The notes under the pieces are model-generated. The model was given only the letters and a program-made list of their open reading frames with translations. It ran no database searches and was not told the DNA's origin. From JACJYC01 sp964558465 (GTDB lineage: Bacteria; Bacteroidota; Bacteroidia; Chitinophagales; Saprospiraceae): a stretch of 64,000 bases of DNA. The stretch's first letter is position 1, and every line of letters starts with the position of its first letter. The DNA lies in NCBI GenBank assembly GCA_964558465.1, contig CAZLEF010000028.1:17694-81693 (forward strand). Reading direction: 5' to 3'. Positions 41,651 through 52,018 of the stretch are shown piece by piece. A program made the position numbers and the translations under genes.

Positions 41651-44233
41651 TTATCTGCCGGCAAATGCGCTTGCAAGGTTCTTAAAAAGGTTCAGAGCAT
41701 TCTCCACCACTTCTTTGCTCTCAACCGGGATTTTCAGATAGGTTTCCCCGCTCTTTTCATCCTTTTGCACCAAACTTTCAACCAATTCTTTCGTCTTTTC
41801 GGCACTGCCCAAAGTATTGATCAGGCCCGAGAAAAAAGAAATGCCGGCCTGGGCTAAACCGGCGCCCGTGGCAGGTTCCGGATTTTGCGGCATTTTTCCC
41901 GGCTTTTCAACGGTTTCTGCCGGAGAAGGTTCTGCTGTTTCTACATCATCATCCCCGGTATAGGTCTCTTTTTCAGGAGCCTGCTGGATTTTGGATTCAC
42001 CGGGCGGGACTATTTCTTCCACCTCAAGGTCTTCTTCGCCGGTTTCCATATTGGAATGAATGCCGGAGGGTTCCGCTTCTTCCAGTTCGACCGGAGCGGA
42101 CAAACTTTCAACATTTTCCATGAATTTGCGCAATTTCGTTTCACTCATGAATATGGAATCTTCACCTTCGGGGTCCAGAACGCCTTTTGCCATTTCGCTT
42201 TTGAAGGCCAGTACGCTCAGCATTCGGTGCTCGATGCTTTGAACGGCAACCATATTGACCACTGTAATGTTGTTTTTTTGACCGATCCGGAAAATCCTGC
42301 CGATCCGCTGTTCCAGCACAGCCGGGTTCCAGGGGATATCCAGATTGATCAGTAAACTCGCACCTTGCAGGTTAAGGCCAATTCCGCCGGCGTCTGTGGA
42401 AAGAAAAATTTTGCAGTCCGGGTCCTCCCGGAAACGGTCGATCAAATGGCCGCGTCCCTTGCTGTCGACACCTCCGTGCAACCAGGCGTAGCTCACCTCC
42501 CTGGCGTCCAGTTCCTCCGCCACGATACGGGTCATCCTTTCCCATTGACTGAAGATCACCACTTTCTGGTCAGGGTTGGTGAGGGCCTCCTCCAGGATGA
42601 ACATCAACTCGTCCACTTTGGTATCAAACCGGGTTTTTTGATCCAGTATGAAGGTGCTGTCGCAAACCATCCGCATCTGGCTCAGACTGAGAATCAATAT
42701 TCTCCGGTCCGTTTCGCTTAAATAATGGTACCTCCGCCATTTTGCAACCAGTCTCGCCACAGTGTCGGCGAGTTCTTTATGGATATCGGATTGTTCCTTG
42801 GTCATGGGCACAAACAGGAATTTGTCCATCCTTTTCGGCAACTGCTTCAGGACCTCCTTTTTAGTCCTGCGAACCATGCATTGGCCAAGTGTCTCGGATA
42901 TTTCCTTCAGGTTTTTATACCCGACAACCCTGCCCTCATCGAGCACCTGATAACGGTCGAGAAACCGGTACAAAGGCGGCAGTTTGTACTGGTCGATAAA
43001 CTGGACAATGGAATACAATTCTTCCAGTTTGTTTTCCAGGGGTGTGCCCGTCAAGACGATGCTGTATGGCGTATAAATTTTTTTAAGTTGGGTAGCAACC
43101 TTGGTTCTGAAATTTTTGATCCGCTGGGCTTCGTCCAGGATGACCAGATCGGCATCCATTTTATTTAAGGCAGCCACGTCGTTGGTCGCTACGTTGTAAC
43201 TCAGGATATGATAAAAGGATTCGGAATCTTCATATTGTTTCCATCGTTTCGTTTGCATGCCTTCCACTACGGCTGCATCCTGCCCCGTAAACTTTTTAAT
43301 CTCGGATTTCCATTGGTACTTCAGGGATGTTGGACATACGATCAGCACCTTCTGGATCCCGATCTCTTTTCGGTAAAGTTCGGCGGCCCCAAGGGCCTGA
43401 ATGGTTTTTCCAAGGCCCATTTCATCGGCAATCAGGCACCTGCCTGCCCTGGCGGCAAAAAGGATGCCTTGCCGCTGGTATAGATATAATTTGATATTGG
43501 GCAGCAATTGATCAAAATATTCATCGGCGGCGCCCTCGGGGATGGCTTTGTGGATTCTTTTCCGGCGGCCGATCTCCTCCCTTTGTTGCAGTATGAATTC
43601 AAACGCATCGGGCCGGCAGATAAAATCGTTATCTATTTTTTTTCCCTCCAGGATGATCTTGTTGAAAACGCTGAAAGCGCCGGATTTCATGCATCCGTCG
43701 GAATCAAAATAAGCAGCGGCCCACCTTTCATACTCCGCTGAACTCTTTTTTCCAATAGCGATCCTGACCTCTCTTCCGTTTCTGTAATCCAGATAGATCC
43801 AGGTATTGGCCGCCTGAAAACTTTGTTTCAGGAGTTTTTTATTGCCCCGTTTTTTTCCAAGGAAATTCAATACTGCGCTGATATGTTTGCAGATCCCAAG
43901 GCGGTTGGTTTTGAAATCCTGGCAGGTGCACAGGTTGGCGGTATGGTAAAGGTCCGACCCTGGAACATGTCCATAACGGGTTTCTCCGTTTCGGATCGCC
44001 ACTTCATATTCGTTTCCGGTTTCCGGGTTCAGAACACGGAATTCCGAAAAAACGGGTTCTGTCCCGATGTTCTCAATTTTAAACGGGCTTTCTTCTCCAA
44101 ATTGTTTTCTCAGGACGAACTGCCAGGCCTCAAGTTGCAGATTGTCCGGTTGTTTATGATAGGATACCTTCTTGTTTTTTTTGAGCTTTTCGGATTTGGA
44201 TTTTTTTGCCCTTGCTCCTTTTGCGGTTTTCAT
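41651..44233 (-). CDS. SNF2-family helicase with SWIM zinc finger
   Basis: 860 residues from the ATG at 44233; an ATG at 44269 is also in frame. A basic N-terminus (MKTAKGARAKKSKSEKLKK) precedes a SWIM zinc-binding motif (about 100-125; NLCTCQDFKTNRLGICKHIS). The SNF2 ATPase core follows: ADEMGLGKTIQALGAAEL (Walker A, about 270), VILDEAQRIKN (motif II, DEAQ), VLTGTPLENKLEEL, and the C-terminal lobe with FLSTDAGGIGLNLQGASLLI and EQRIGRIFRIGQKNNITVV. The last ~170 residues are acidic and low-complexity with a short helical end. Bacterial SWIM-SNF2 proteins (RapA-like outgroup) are thought to remodel nucleoprotein or transcription complexes. Confidence 0.93.
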   Translation of the reverse strand: MKTAKGARAKKSKSEKLKKNKKVSYHKQPDNLQLEAWQFVLRKQFGEESPFKIENIGTEPVFSEFRVLNPETGNEYEVAIRNGETRYGHVPGSDLYHTANLCTCQDFKTNRLGICKHISAVLNFLGKKRGNKKLLKQSFQAANTWIYLDYRNGREVRIAIGKKSSAEYERWAAAYFDSDGCMKSGAFSVFNKIILEGKKIDNDFICRPDAFEFILQQREEIGRRKRIHKAIPEGAADEYFDQLLPNIKLYLYQRQGILFAARAGRCLIADEMGLGKTIQALGAAELYRKEIGIQKVLIVCPTSLKYQWKSEIKKFTGQDAAVVEGMQTKRWKQYEDSESFYHILSYNVATNDVAALNKMDADLVILDEAQRIKNFRTKVATQLKKIYTPYSIVLTGTPLENKLEELYSIVQFIDQYKLPPLYRFLDRYQVLDEGRVVGYKNLKEISETLGQCMVRRTKKEVLKQLPKRMDKFLFVPMTKEQSDIHKELADTVARLVAKWRRYHYLSETDRRILILSLSQMRMVCDSTFILDQKTRFDTKVDELMFILEEALTNPDQKVVIFSQWERMTRIVAEELDAREVSYAWLHGGVDSKGRGHLIDRFREDPDCKIFLSTDAGGIGLNLQGASLLINLDIPWNPAVLEQRIGRIFRIGQKNNITVVNMVAVQSIEHRMLSVLAFKSEMAKGVLDPEGEDSIFMSETKLRKFMENVESLSAPVELEEAEPSGIHSNMETGEEDLEVEEIVPPGESKIQQAPEKETYTGDDDVETAEPSPAETVEKPGKMPQNPEPATGAGLAQAGISFFSGLINTLGSAEKTKELVESLVQKDEKSGETYLKIPVESKEVVENALNLFKNLASAFAGR

Positions 44234-44311
44234 GGTATGGAAGCCTTTTGCGAGTGAATATAAGGACACCGCCCGTTTTATTCAAATTCACCCGAAAAAA
44301 TTCCATTTCCA

Positions 44312-47300
44312 TTACCGGATCAAGGTCGTGCTTCCTTTAAAAAAACCCTTGTTTCCGTCCGGGTATTCTACCTCCAACTGCCAGATGTACACCCCTGAGT
44401 TCATGGGCTGCCCGCGGAAATTCCCGTCCCAACCCCGGTCGATATCGTTGGTGGTAAAGCCGCCGGCTTCAAACACGAGCTCGCCCCACCGGTCAAATAT
44501 CCGGAAAACCAAAACCTGGATCTGATCTCCTGCCCGGCTATGCACCGGCAACCGGTCGTTTGCCCCATCCCCGTTGGGTGTGAACCCGGTGGGCACAAAT
44601 ACAGGATTGTCCTTGCGCACAAAAACCGCGAGAACGTCGCTGGCCTCGCAACCTGCTTCATCTGTCACGACCAGTTCGAACGAGGTTTGGTAATCCACCG
44701 TGATCAGGGGCGACGGACAATCGAAACAACTGATCAGGGCGGTATCCCGGGGTGTCCAGGCGTATGCATAAAAGGTCCCCGTACCACCTGTGATCGCAGG
44801 AGGGTATAATTGCAGGGAATCGCCGTATTGGATCGTCCTGTTCGGGCCCAGGTCCACCATCAACGGGAACGGCTCGCCGACAAAAGCCGGGTACCCCTGC
44901 CACAAACATCCTTTGGCATCTCTGACCACAACCGGGTAGCTGCCGGTTGATAAGCCGATCAAAGCGCTGCTTCCTCCAAATGCTATTCCGTCCAGGCTGT
45001 ACCGGTACGGCGGGGTTCCGCCTGATGGATTTAGATCGATCCGCCCGTCGCGGCCGCCCGCGCAGGAAACATACAAAATGTCAACTCCGGCCGACAAAGG
45101 CGCTTCCGGTTGGGAAACCAAAACGGATTGTGTTTGCAGGCATCCCGAGTGGTCTGTTACGGTAAGCTCGTAACTGCCTGCCGGAACCGCCGTCAGGTCC
45201 CGGGTATTTATGCCGTTATTCCACAAATAAGTATATGGGGTCGATCCCCCTGTAACCAATGCCGTTACGCTGCCCGTTCGGTCGCCATAACAATCCACCG
45301 GTTTTGCAGCCAGTTGAATGCGCAACGGGTCGGGCTGAACAACGGTAGCGATCGCATTGGCTAAACAACGGTTGGCGTCGGTTACCGTCAGGGTATAGAC
45401 GCCTGTAGCCAGGCCGGTGAGGTCTTCCGTGACGGCGCCGTTACTCCATAAAAATTGATAGGGTCCGGTTCCGCCGCCCACTGTGATATCAATCGAACCG
45501 GATTCATCACCTTCACAGATAACCTGGGTCGCCTGGGTGGTCACCACCAGCAATGGGGGTTCAGTTACCAAAATGGTGGCGGTATCCGAACAACCCAGCT
45601 CATCGGTAACGATAAGGGTGTAATTCCCGGCCGGAAGATTGGTCAAATTTGCCACTGCAGGCAGTCCGGGTTTGTCCCATTCATAAGTCAAGTTGCCGGA
45701 ACCGCCGGAAATGGTGCTGCTGACAGCCCCCTGGGCAAGCCCGTTGCAAAGGACCGGCGTGGCGGAGAGGGTTAATTCAATACCCGGCGCCGGATCAACG
45801 GTTCCGGTCAAAATAATCGTGCAACCCTGGGCGTCGGTCACGGTTGCAGCATAGGCGCCGGCAGCCAGCCCGGTAGCAGTTTTGTCCTTTTGGCCATCGC
45901 TCCAGTTGAAAGTATACGGGCCGGTCCCGCCTGCAACGGAGACCGTTGCCTGGCCATCCGGTTCCGGACGGCAGCTTGCCAGGGTTGTCACGATACTGCC
46001 GGACAGTTCCAGGGGTTCCGTCAGCTCAAAATCCCTGACTTCTTCACAGCCGTTGCCATCTGTTATTGTAACCGAATGTGGACCTGCAGAAAGCCCGGTT
46101 GAATTGGGCCCTGACTGCCCGTTGTCCCAGACAATGACGTAACTCCCGCTGCCCCCGCCGGCCAGGATCGAGGCTTGTCCATCCGACGATCCGGAACAAA
46201 GGGGGTTCTGGGTCAGCAGCGTCAGGTCCAGCGGCGCCGGTTCGTCAACGGTGAAAACACCTTCAGCGGTACATCCCCGGGCATCCGTAATGGTGGCGGA
46301 GAAAGTTCCCGGAGAAAGCCCTGAAAGCGAGGTTCCGGTTTGACCGCCGCTCCAGATAACCGAAAAACCGCCGTTCCCTCCGCCCAGGGTCAATTGGATC
46401 TGTCCATCTGTCCTGCCGCTGCACGTGACCGGACTGATTGAGGATTCGACGGTGATGGCGGGTGTCTCTGCAAATTCAAATCCGTCTGAAATCAAACAAC
46501 CGTTGGCATCCTTGACCTGAAAGGCATAACTTCCGGGCGAAAGGCTGCTACGCGTAAAATCATTGCCGAATCCGGCGCCCCAGTCAATAGAATAGGGCGA
46601 TACGCCGCCGCTGACCGAAATAGCAGCCTGCCCGTCGCCGATACCGGCACATGCGGGCGCCAGGGTGTCGATCAGGATCGCCAGGGTCCCGGGCGCAGTA
46701 ACGGTGGCGGTATCCCTGGTTTCACAAAGATTGGCATCCCGGACGATAACGAGGTATTGCCCCGGACTCAAACCGGCGACTGTTTCAGTACTGCCTGCCG
46801 GGTTTCCGGATGGCATGGCCAGCCAATCGACCGAAAGGACCCCGGTCCCGCCCGATGCCTGGACAGAAACAGAACCGTCATCCGAGTCCGCGCACAGGGC
46901 AGCGGTAGCGGTTGTTTGGGCGATCAGGGCCGGCGGTTGGTTCACCTGAGCGCTAACAGCAGACTCACAGCCGTTGACATCCCGGACCAAAGCGGAATAA
47001 AGACCTGCCAAAAGCCCGATCGCCGTATCGGCGACCTGATTTTGAGCAGTGGCGTCCCACAACACTTCATAAGGCTGGACGCCACCGGATATGGAGACCG
47101 CCGCCCAACCATCCGCAGTTCCGGCACAAGTTGCGTCTTTCACCGTTGATGTTGTTACAAGCGGCTCGGGCTCTTCCATTAACACGGAAGAAACAGCCTG
47201 GCAGCTATTAAAGTCGGTCACCAACACTTCCGCAGGCCCTGCCGGCAAGCCGGAGGCCAGGGAATCCGTCGAGGCATCCGACCATTCAAACGAATAAGGC

Positions 47301-49801
47301 CCCGTTCCACCGTTTACGATAACCGTTGCAACGCCGTTCGCCGCGCCGTTGCAATCAATGGGTTCACCGACTACTGCAGTGGCTTCCAGGACTGGCGGTT
47401 CACTTATTTCGACATGAAAAATAAGGGCGCAGCCCAGGGCGTCCTGAACCACCCCGTTGTAGCTTCCTGTATTTAATCCGGTAAATACCCCGGTTTCGTT
47501 CATCTGGCCGTCCAGCCGGTAAGAAAACGGCGCAGTGCCGGTCGACGGCAAAACCGTCACCGTTCCATCCGCAGCACCGAAACAACTGATATCGGTTTTT
47601 GAAATATTTGCCTCCGGCGGAACACAGGCTTCAGCGACACATTGCAGAGATGCGACGGGGCCGCCGCATCCGCCGATGGCCCGCACACTGATGTCCACCG
47701 TTTGCCCCATGACCAGGTTGGCAACCTCATGAGACAAATTTCCGGAAGGTGTTTCCCAGGCCCCGCCGTTAACCTGGACTTCGTACCCGTCCACCCCTGC
47801 AATCTGGTCCCAGACAACCGTCACACTGCTGTTGGTGGGTCCGGCGCACTGAACGTTTGGCGCCGGGAAAACAGGCAATACTTCAATGGTGACAGAATCC
47901 GTGACCGTACATCCGTAGGAATCGGTCGCAGTAACGGTATAGGTGGTCGTCTGGTCGGGTTTTGCCACCGGGTTGGGGCAATCCGTGCAACTCAGTCCGG
48001 CGGCAGGCGACCATTCATAATTGATCTCATAGATGGACTTGAAGGTCAACGTCCATTTAAAAAGTGTCCCTTCAAATCCATTGGCATCGTCGTACAACAA
48101 AAGCCGCCAGGTACCGTTTGTTTTTTTCACCCCGTCCCAGAGGTCGGAAAACACGCCCTCCGGCAAATATTCTCCTGTAAACGGCAAAGAATCCGGCGGC
48201 GCGAACGGCCCGGGAAAATTGATGGGCAAAGCGGCCCCGGTGGTAAAACAGGTTTGGAGGTAATAATCAGGTTGGGCGCCATTGCCGCCGTTGCCGCCGT
48301 TATCGGTCGTCAATTCAAGGAACTGGCCATCCGGGCCGATCAGGAAAATATCAAGGTCGTCGATCCACCGGTGGGTAAGACTGTCAATACAAATGGATTG
48401 GATCACATCAGGGCCCAACACCGCAGGGGCCACTCCGCTCACCAGGACATCCGAATAAACCGCAGTAGCAACCGGCGTGATCGCTACCGGTGTTGAGTTT
48501 GAAAAGGAAGGCGGTTCGGGAAGGACGATCGGGATGGTCCCGTCCAGTTGAACAGAATCTCCGCTGCAAATGGTTTGGGCCAGCCCAAGGTCGGGCTGCA
48601 CCAGCGGGTTTTCTTTCATCACCAGGGTAAAGGTATCCCGGTGGCAAATATCTCTTTGAACATCAAAGACCAGGGTTTCGTCCGGGTCGTTGATCCCGTC
48701 GTCTATTCCGACAATGGGGACTGTTAAAGAATTTGATCCGGCCGGGATAAAGAGGTTGGCGGGGATTGGTTCATAATCTATTCCGTTTTGGGCAGTTCCC
48801 GAAAGCACCAGATCGATGGGAAAATCCGATTCAACCGGATTGGGCAATGAAAAAGTGATGGATCCGCCTGCACATCCTTCCGCCAGGCTCCCATCCAGAC
48901 TGAGGGTCGACGTTTCTACCTGCAGGGTGCCGGTTCCAAAGCTTTTAGCTTCCAGGAAAACCCCTGAATCGAAGGCATCGTCCGCTACATCCGCGATGAC
49001 CAGTTTGATGGTATAGACCTGGCAAGGCTGGACAATGGCTTCCGCAATAAATACGTCTGTGATCCCGTCATATACCGGGAATGTGTTTGATCCGTCGTTG
49101 TTGTTGTAATACTGGGAATAAGCCAGCGATCCGTTATCCCCCGAACAGTTTCCGATTGAGCCCTGGGCGCCCACCACGCCGGGATTCACGTTATTGATCC
49201 GGACAGGAAGGTTTGTACCCGGTATTAAAGCAATGTTTTCAGCGTTGTTTTGGTAGGGTCCGTTGATGCCAGGGCCCGAAATGAAAAAACCGAAAATATC
49301 ATTAAAATTCGAACAAACCCATTCCGGGTATTCTTCTGAAGCAAAAGCGTATCGAAACCGTAAGGTATCGGCGATCGGGATAAAAGTGATGATATACTGG
49401 CAAACGTTATTGACGGAGGAACCGTTGGCAATACCGGATAAATCAACATCCACGGCGCTGCTGCTGTTTCCATAACTGGCAAAATCCAGGCCGGGGGCAT
49501 CCACACCGGTATTGATGCCCTGCGATACCGCCCTGCCGGTCGTCATCACGATTCCCCTGGACAGTCCGACAGCATCTTCCCCATTTTTAAAAAAACCAAC
49601 CGCTTCGTCGGCCCCCTGGTACACTACGCTGACCACCTCTACCCCGTCGCCAAGGAAAACGTTGGTAATCAGGCTTTGCGGAGTAATTGGCGGAGCGTCG
49701 GTGACCTCGAGGGGCTGTGCAGCCAATCCCTGCACAGCAAGGAAAAGCGCCAGGCATAAAAATTTATCAACCAATTGTAGATTTCCTTTTTTTACCTTCA
49801 T
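44312..49801 (-). CDS. Giant SprB-repeat T9SS adhesin
   Basis: 1829 residues from the ATG at 49801; the ATG at 49846 would add 15 residues before the signal peptide (MKVKKGNLQLVDKFLCLALF...LAAQ). In order: a choice-of-anchor L domain (about 40-300; FASEEYPEWVCSNFNDIFGF), a Calx-beta-like segment (about 310-410), a proprotein-convertase P-like domain (about 440-590; HRWIDDLDIFLIGPDGQFLE), a fibronectin-like domain (about 650-730), then 12 SprB-type repeats of about 75 residues (each with a DG...GG-x-G-P-Y...W and ending V-x-D-x-x-G-C), and the type-B C-terminal domain (FTPNGDGANDRLPV, FRIFDRWGELVFEAGG, GWDGNFRGQPMNSG). SprB-repeat proteins are the adhesins of gliding motility and attachment. 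Monocistronic, minus strand. Confidence 0.92.
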   Translation of the reverse strand: MKVKKGNLQLVDKFLCLALFLAVQGLAAQPLEVTDAPPITPQSLITNVFLGDGVEVVSVVYQGADEAVGFFKNGEDAVGLSRGIVMTTGRAVSQGINTGVDAPGLDFASYGNSSSAVDVDLSGIANGSSVNNVCQYIITFIPIADTLRFRYAFASEEYPEWVCSNFNDIFGFFISGPGINGPYQNNAENIALIPGTNLPVRINNVNPGVVGAQGSIGNCSGDNGSLAYSQYYNNNDGSNTFPVYDGITDVFIAEAIVQPCQVYTIKLVIADVADDAFDSGVFLEAKSFGTGTLQVETSTLSLDGSLAEGCAGGSITFSLPNPVESDFPIDLVLSGTAQNGIDYEPIPANLFIPAGSNSLTVPIVGIDDGINDPDETLVFDVQRDICHRDTFTLVMKENPLVQPDLGLAQTICSGDSVQLDGTIPIVLPEPPSFSNSTPVAITPVATAVYSDVLVSGVAPAVLGPDVIQSICIDSLTHRWIDDLDIFLIGPDGQFLELTTDNGGNGGNGAQPDYYLQTCFTTGAALPINFPGPFAPPDSLPFTGEYLPEGVFSDLWDGVKKTNGTWRLLLYDDANGFEGTLFKWTLTFKSIYEINYEWSPAAGLSCTDCPNPVAKPDQTTTYTVTATDSYGCTVTDSVTIEVLPVFPAPNVQCAGPTNSSVTVVWDQIAGVDGYEVQVNGGAWETPSGNLSHEVANLVMGQTVDISVRAIGGCGGPVASLQCVAEACVPPEANISKTDISCFGAADGTVTVLPSTGTAPFSYRLDGQMNETGVFTGLNTGSYNGVVQDALGCALIFHVEISEPPVLEATAVVGEPIDCNGAANGVATVIVNGGTGPYSFEWSDASTDSLASGLPAGPAEVLVTDFNSCQAVSSVLMEEPEPLVTTSTVKDATCAGTADGWAAVSISGGVQPYEVLWDATAQNQVADTAIGLLAGLYSALVRDVNGCESAVSAQVNQPPALIAQTTATAALCADSDDGSVSVQASGGTGVLSVDWLAMPSGNPAGSTETVAGLSPGQYLVIVRDANLCETRDTATVTAPGTLAILIDTLAPACAGIGDGQAAISVSGGVSPYSIDWGAGFGNDFTRSSLSPGSYAFQVKDANGCLISDGFEFAETPAITVESSISPVTCSGRTDGQIQLTLGGGNGGFSVIWSGGQTGTSLSGLSPGTFSATITDARGCTAEGVFTVDEPAPLDLTLLTQNPLCSGSSDGQASILAGGGSGSYVIVWDNGQSGPNSTGLSAGPHSVTITDGNGCEEVRDFELTEPLELSGSIVTTLASCRPEPDGQATVSVAGGTGPYTFNWSDGQKDKTATGLAAGAYAATVTDAQGCTIILTGTVDPAPGIELTLSATPVLCNGLAQGAVSSTISGGSGNLTYEWDKPGLPAVANLTNLPAGNYTLIVTDELGCSDTATILVTEPPLLVVTTQATQVICEGDESGSIDITVGGGTGPYQFLWSNGAVTEDLTGLATGVYTLTVTDANRCLANAIATVVQPDPLRIQLAAKPVDCYGDRTGSVTALVTGGSTPYTYLWNNGINTRDLTAVPAGSYELTVTDHSGCLQTQSVLVSQPEAPLSAGVDILYVSCAGGRDGRIDLNPSGGTPPYRYSLDGIAFGGSSALIGLSTGSYPVVVRDAKGCLWQGYPAFVGEPFPLMVDLGPNRTIQYGDSLQLYPPAITGGTGTFYAYAWTPRDTALISCFDCPSPLITVDYQTSFELVVTDEAGCEASDVLAVFVRKDNPVFVPTGFTPNGDGANDRLPVHSRAGDQIQVLVFRIFDRWGELVFEAGGFTTNDIDRGWDGNFRGQPMNSGVYIWQLEVEYPDGNKGFFKGSTTLIR

Positions 49802-50092
49802 AACGATGCAGCAGATTGAAAAATGATTGCCTCTATGTATAATCATTCAAAAGCCTCTTTTGTGCCGTCCAGGTTTGCAAAAAGTCCCAAAATAAAGCAA
49901 AAAAGCCGCCTTGGACAATGGAAGGGTTGAAAATTACGGCAAACTGTCGTTAAAAGCCCGGATTAGCCGGATAGATTACTATTTTCCAGGGGAGCAAAAT
50001 GACTCCCGTCTGCAAATTTCCTGTGTTTGTCTAAATGTTGTTAACATTCCATTATCTTAGAAGAAATTTACAGGAATCTTTTATTACGGACG

Positions 50093-51865
50093 ATGAGACA
50101 ATTCATTAAATTCTTTTTCGCTTCTTGTTTGGGCGTATTTGCATCATTGGTCGCCCTGTTTTTTTTGTTCTTTTTTATCGTCGCAGCTTTGGCAGGCGGC
50201 AGCCAGCAAGCCAAACCTGTTCCGGCCAATTCGGTTTTGCACCTGAAATTTGACCAGGCGATTCCTGAACTCACCAACAATGCTCCCATCAATCCATACG
50301 CATTTCCACAGGCCAAAGTGCTTGGATTAAATGACTACCGGCATATATTGAAAAAAGCGGCCGAAGACCCTCATATCGAAGGGATCCTCATCGAAACCCA
50401 ATCAGCGCCGCTCGGACTGGCAAATGCAAGCGACTTCCGGGAAGCCGTTCTTGAGTTTAAAGAAAGCGGCAAATTTGTGATTGCCTACGATAAATTTTTC
50501 ACCCAGGGGGCCTATTACCTGGCTTCATCTGCCGACAAGGTGTACATGCACCCTTTGGGCATGCTCGATTTCAGGGGGTTTGCGGCCCAGGTCATGTTCA
50601 TGAAAGATTTTCTGGACAAGATCGGCGTTGAAATGCAGGTTTCCTATGCCGGCAAATTTAAAAGCGCTACGGAACCCTTCCGGCGCAACGAAATGTCCCC
50701 CGAAAACCGCCAGCAAACCCGTGAATTCCTGGACCCTATTTTTAACAATTTCCTTGCCGACATCTCCGCCAGCCGGGGTATCAGCGTACAGGATCTGCAG
50801 CGGATCGTCAACAACTATGAAGCCGGCAAACTGGAAGACGCCTTAAAAGCCAGGCTGATCGATGCCATCAGCCACCGGGACGAAGTGCTCGACGATATTC
50901 GCCAGCGGATGGGCCTTGAAAAAGATAAAAATTTTAAACTGGTCAGTCCGGCTGATTATCTGGCCGCCAAACCGTCCAAATCCAATTTTTCGATCAAACA
51001 AAAAATAGCGGTCGTTTATGCGGAAGGCGCCATTGTCGACGGAAAAGGCGAACCCGGATCGGTCGGCGACGAAACTTATGTAAAAGTACTGGACCGCCTT
51101 CGAAAGGATGATGATGTCAAGGCAGTTGTGCTCCGGGTAAATTCACCGGGGGGCAGCGCCATGTCTTCTGAAAGCATCTGGCGCGCCTTGAGCCTTCTGA
51201 AGGAGGCCGGAAAACCGGTGGTGGTTTCCATGGGCGACTATGCCGCTTCCGGCGGTTATTATATTGCCTGTCTGGCCGACTCCATTTTTGCAAGAAAAAA
51301 CACGCTTACCGGGTCAATCGGGGTCTTCAGTATTCTTCCAAGCGTTCAAAATTTAATGAATCAGAAACTGGGCCTCCATTTTGATACGGTAAAAACCGGG
51401 CCGTTTGCCACTTTTCCCTCCGTCGTTTATACGATGACAGAAACGGAAAAAAACCTGCTGCAAAACCGGACCGACGAAATGTACGCCCATTTCAAACAAC
51501 ACGTTGTAGATGGCCGGAAACTCAGCCCGGAAAAAGTGGAGGAAATCGCCCAGGGCAGGGTCTGGACCGGCGAAAAAGCCGTTGAGCTTGGTCTTGCCGA
51601 CCGGATCGGCGACCTCAATGACGCCATAACCGCTGCAGCCAAACTTGCTTCCGCCGGTGAATACAGGGTTGTCGAATACCCCAGAATGAAAGACCCGCTG
51701 ATCTTGTTGCTCGAACAGTTTACTGGCGTGGAAGAGGAAGTTCGTCAGAAACAGGTCATGAAAGAGGCCCTTGGAGAATTATACCCCTTCTATGCATTCC
51801 TGGAGGAGATCAAATCGTCCAACGGCGCTCAGGCCCGTCTTCCGTTTGTGATGACTATTCGGTAA
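50093..51865 (+). CDS. sppA: Signal peptide peptidase SppA, 67-kDa type
   Basis: 590 residues, the double-domain form. An N-terminal membrane anchor (FFASCLGVFASLVALFFLFF FIVAALAG) precedes two ClpP-like domains. The catalytic lysine is Lys190 (YAGKFKSATEPF) in the first domain and the catalytic serine is Ser386 (MGDYAASGGYYIAC) in the second, as in E. coli SppA. VLRVNSPGGSAMSSESIWRA and GSIGVFSILP are other family blocks. It degrades cleaved signal peptides in the inner membrane. It converges with the rlpA-like gene; the region between them holds a decayed fragment and inverted repeats. Confidence 0.96.
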   Translation: MRQFIKFFFASCLGVFASLVALFFLFFFIVAALAGGSQQAKPVPANSVLHLKFDQAIPELTNNAPINPYAFPQAKVLGLNDYRHILKKAAEDPHIEGILIETQSAPLGLANASDFREAVLEFKESGKFVIAYDKFFTQGAYYLASSADKVYMHPLGMLDFRGFAAQVMFMKDFLDKIGVEMQVSYAGKFKSATEPFRRNEMSPENRQQTREFLDPIFNNFLADISASRGISVQDLQRIVNNYEAGKLEDALKARLIDAISHRDEVLDDIRQRMGLEKDKNFKLVSPADYLAAKPSKSNFSIKQKIAVVYAEGAIVDGKGEPGSVGDETYVKVLDRLRKDDDVKAVVLRVNSPGGSAMSSESIWRALSLLKEAGKPVVVSMGDYAASGGYYIACLADSIFARKNTLTGSIGVFSILPSVQNLMNQKLGLHFDTVKTGPFATFPSVVYTMTETEKNLLQNRTDEMYAHFKQHVVDGRKLSPEKVEEIAQGRVWTGEKAVELGLADRIGDLNDAITAAAKLASAGEYRVVEYPRMKDPLILLLEQFTGVEEEVRQKQVMKEALGELYPFYAFLEEIKSSNGAQARLPFVMTIR

Positions 51866-51920
51866 GTAGCAGTTTTCAGGTGGCCCCGCCCTGCTGGCGG
51901 GTAAAAGTTGGCAGTCTCCT

Positions 51921-51938
51921 GGGACTGAGCGAAGTCGA
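51921..51938. repeat. CTGAGCGNAGTCGAAG hairpin repeat copy
   Basis: GACTGAGCGAAGTCGAAGTT is a further copy of the recurring hairpin, preceded by a TTGGCAGT element, downstream of sppA. Confidence 0.65.
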
Positions 51939-52018
51939 AGTTGGTCCGTTCCCACTTTGTACCGCCGACGTCTCGTCGGTCGGGCTTCCAACCCGGTTCC
52001 TGGATCAAAGCCAATAAC

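Noticed and set aside
47642..48496. A long plus-strand frame inside the SprB-repeat adhesin
   Set aside because: It is antisense to conserved adhesin codons and has no protein features of its own.
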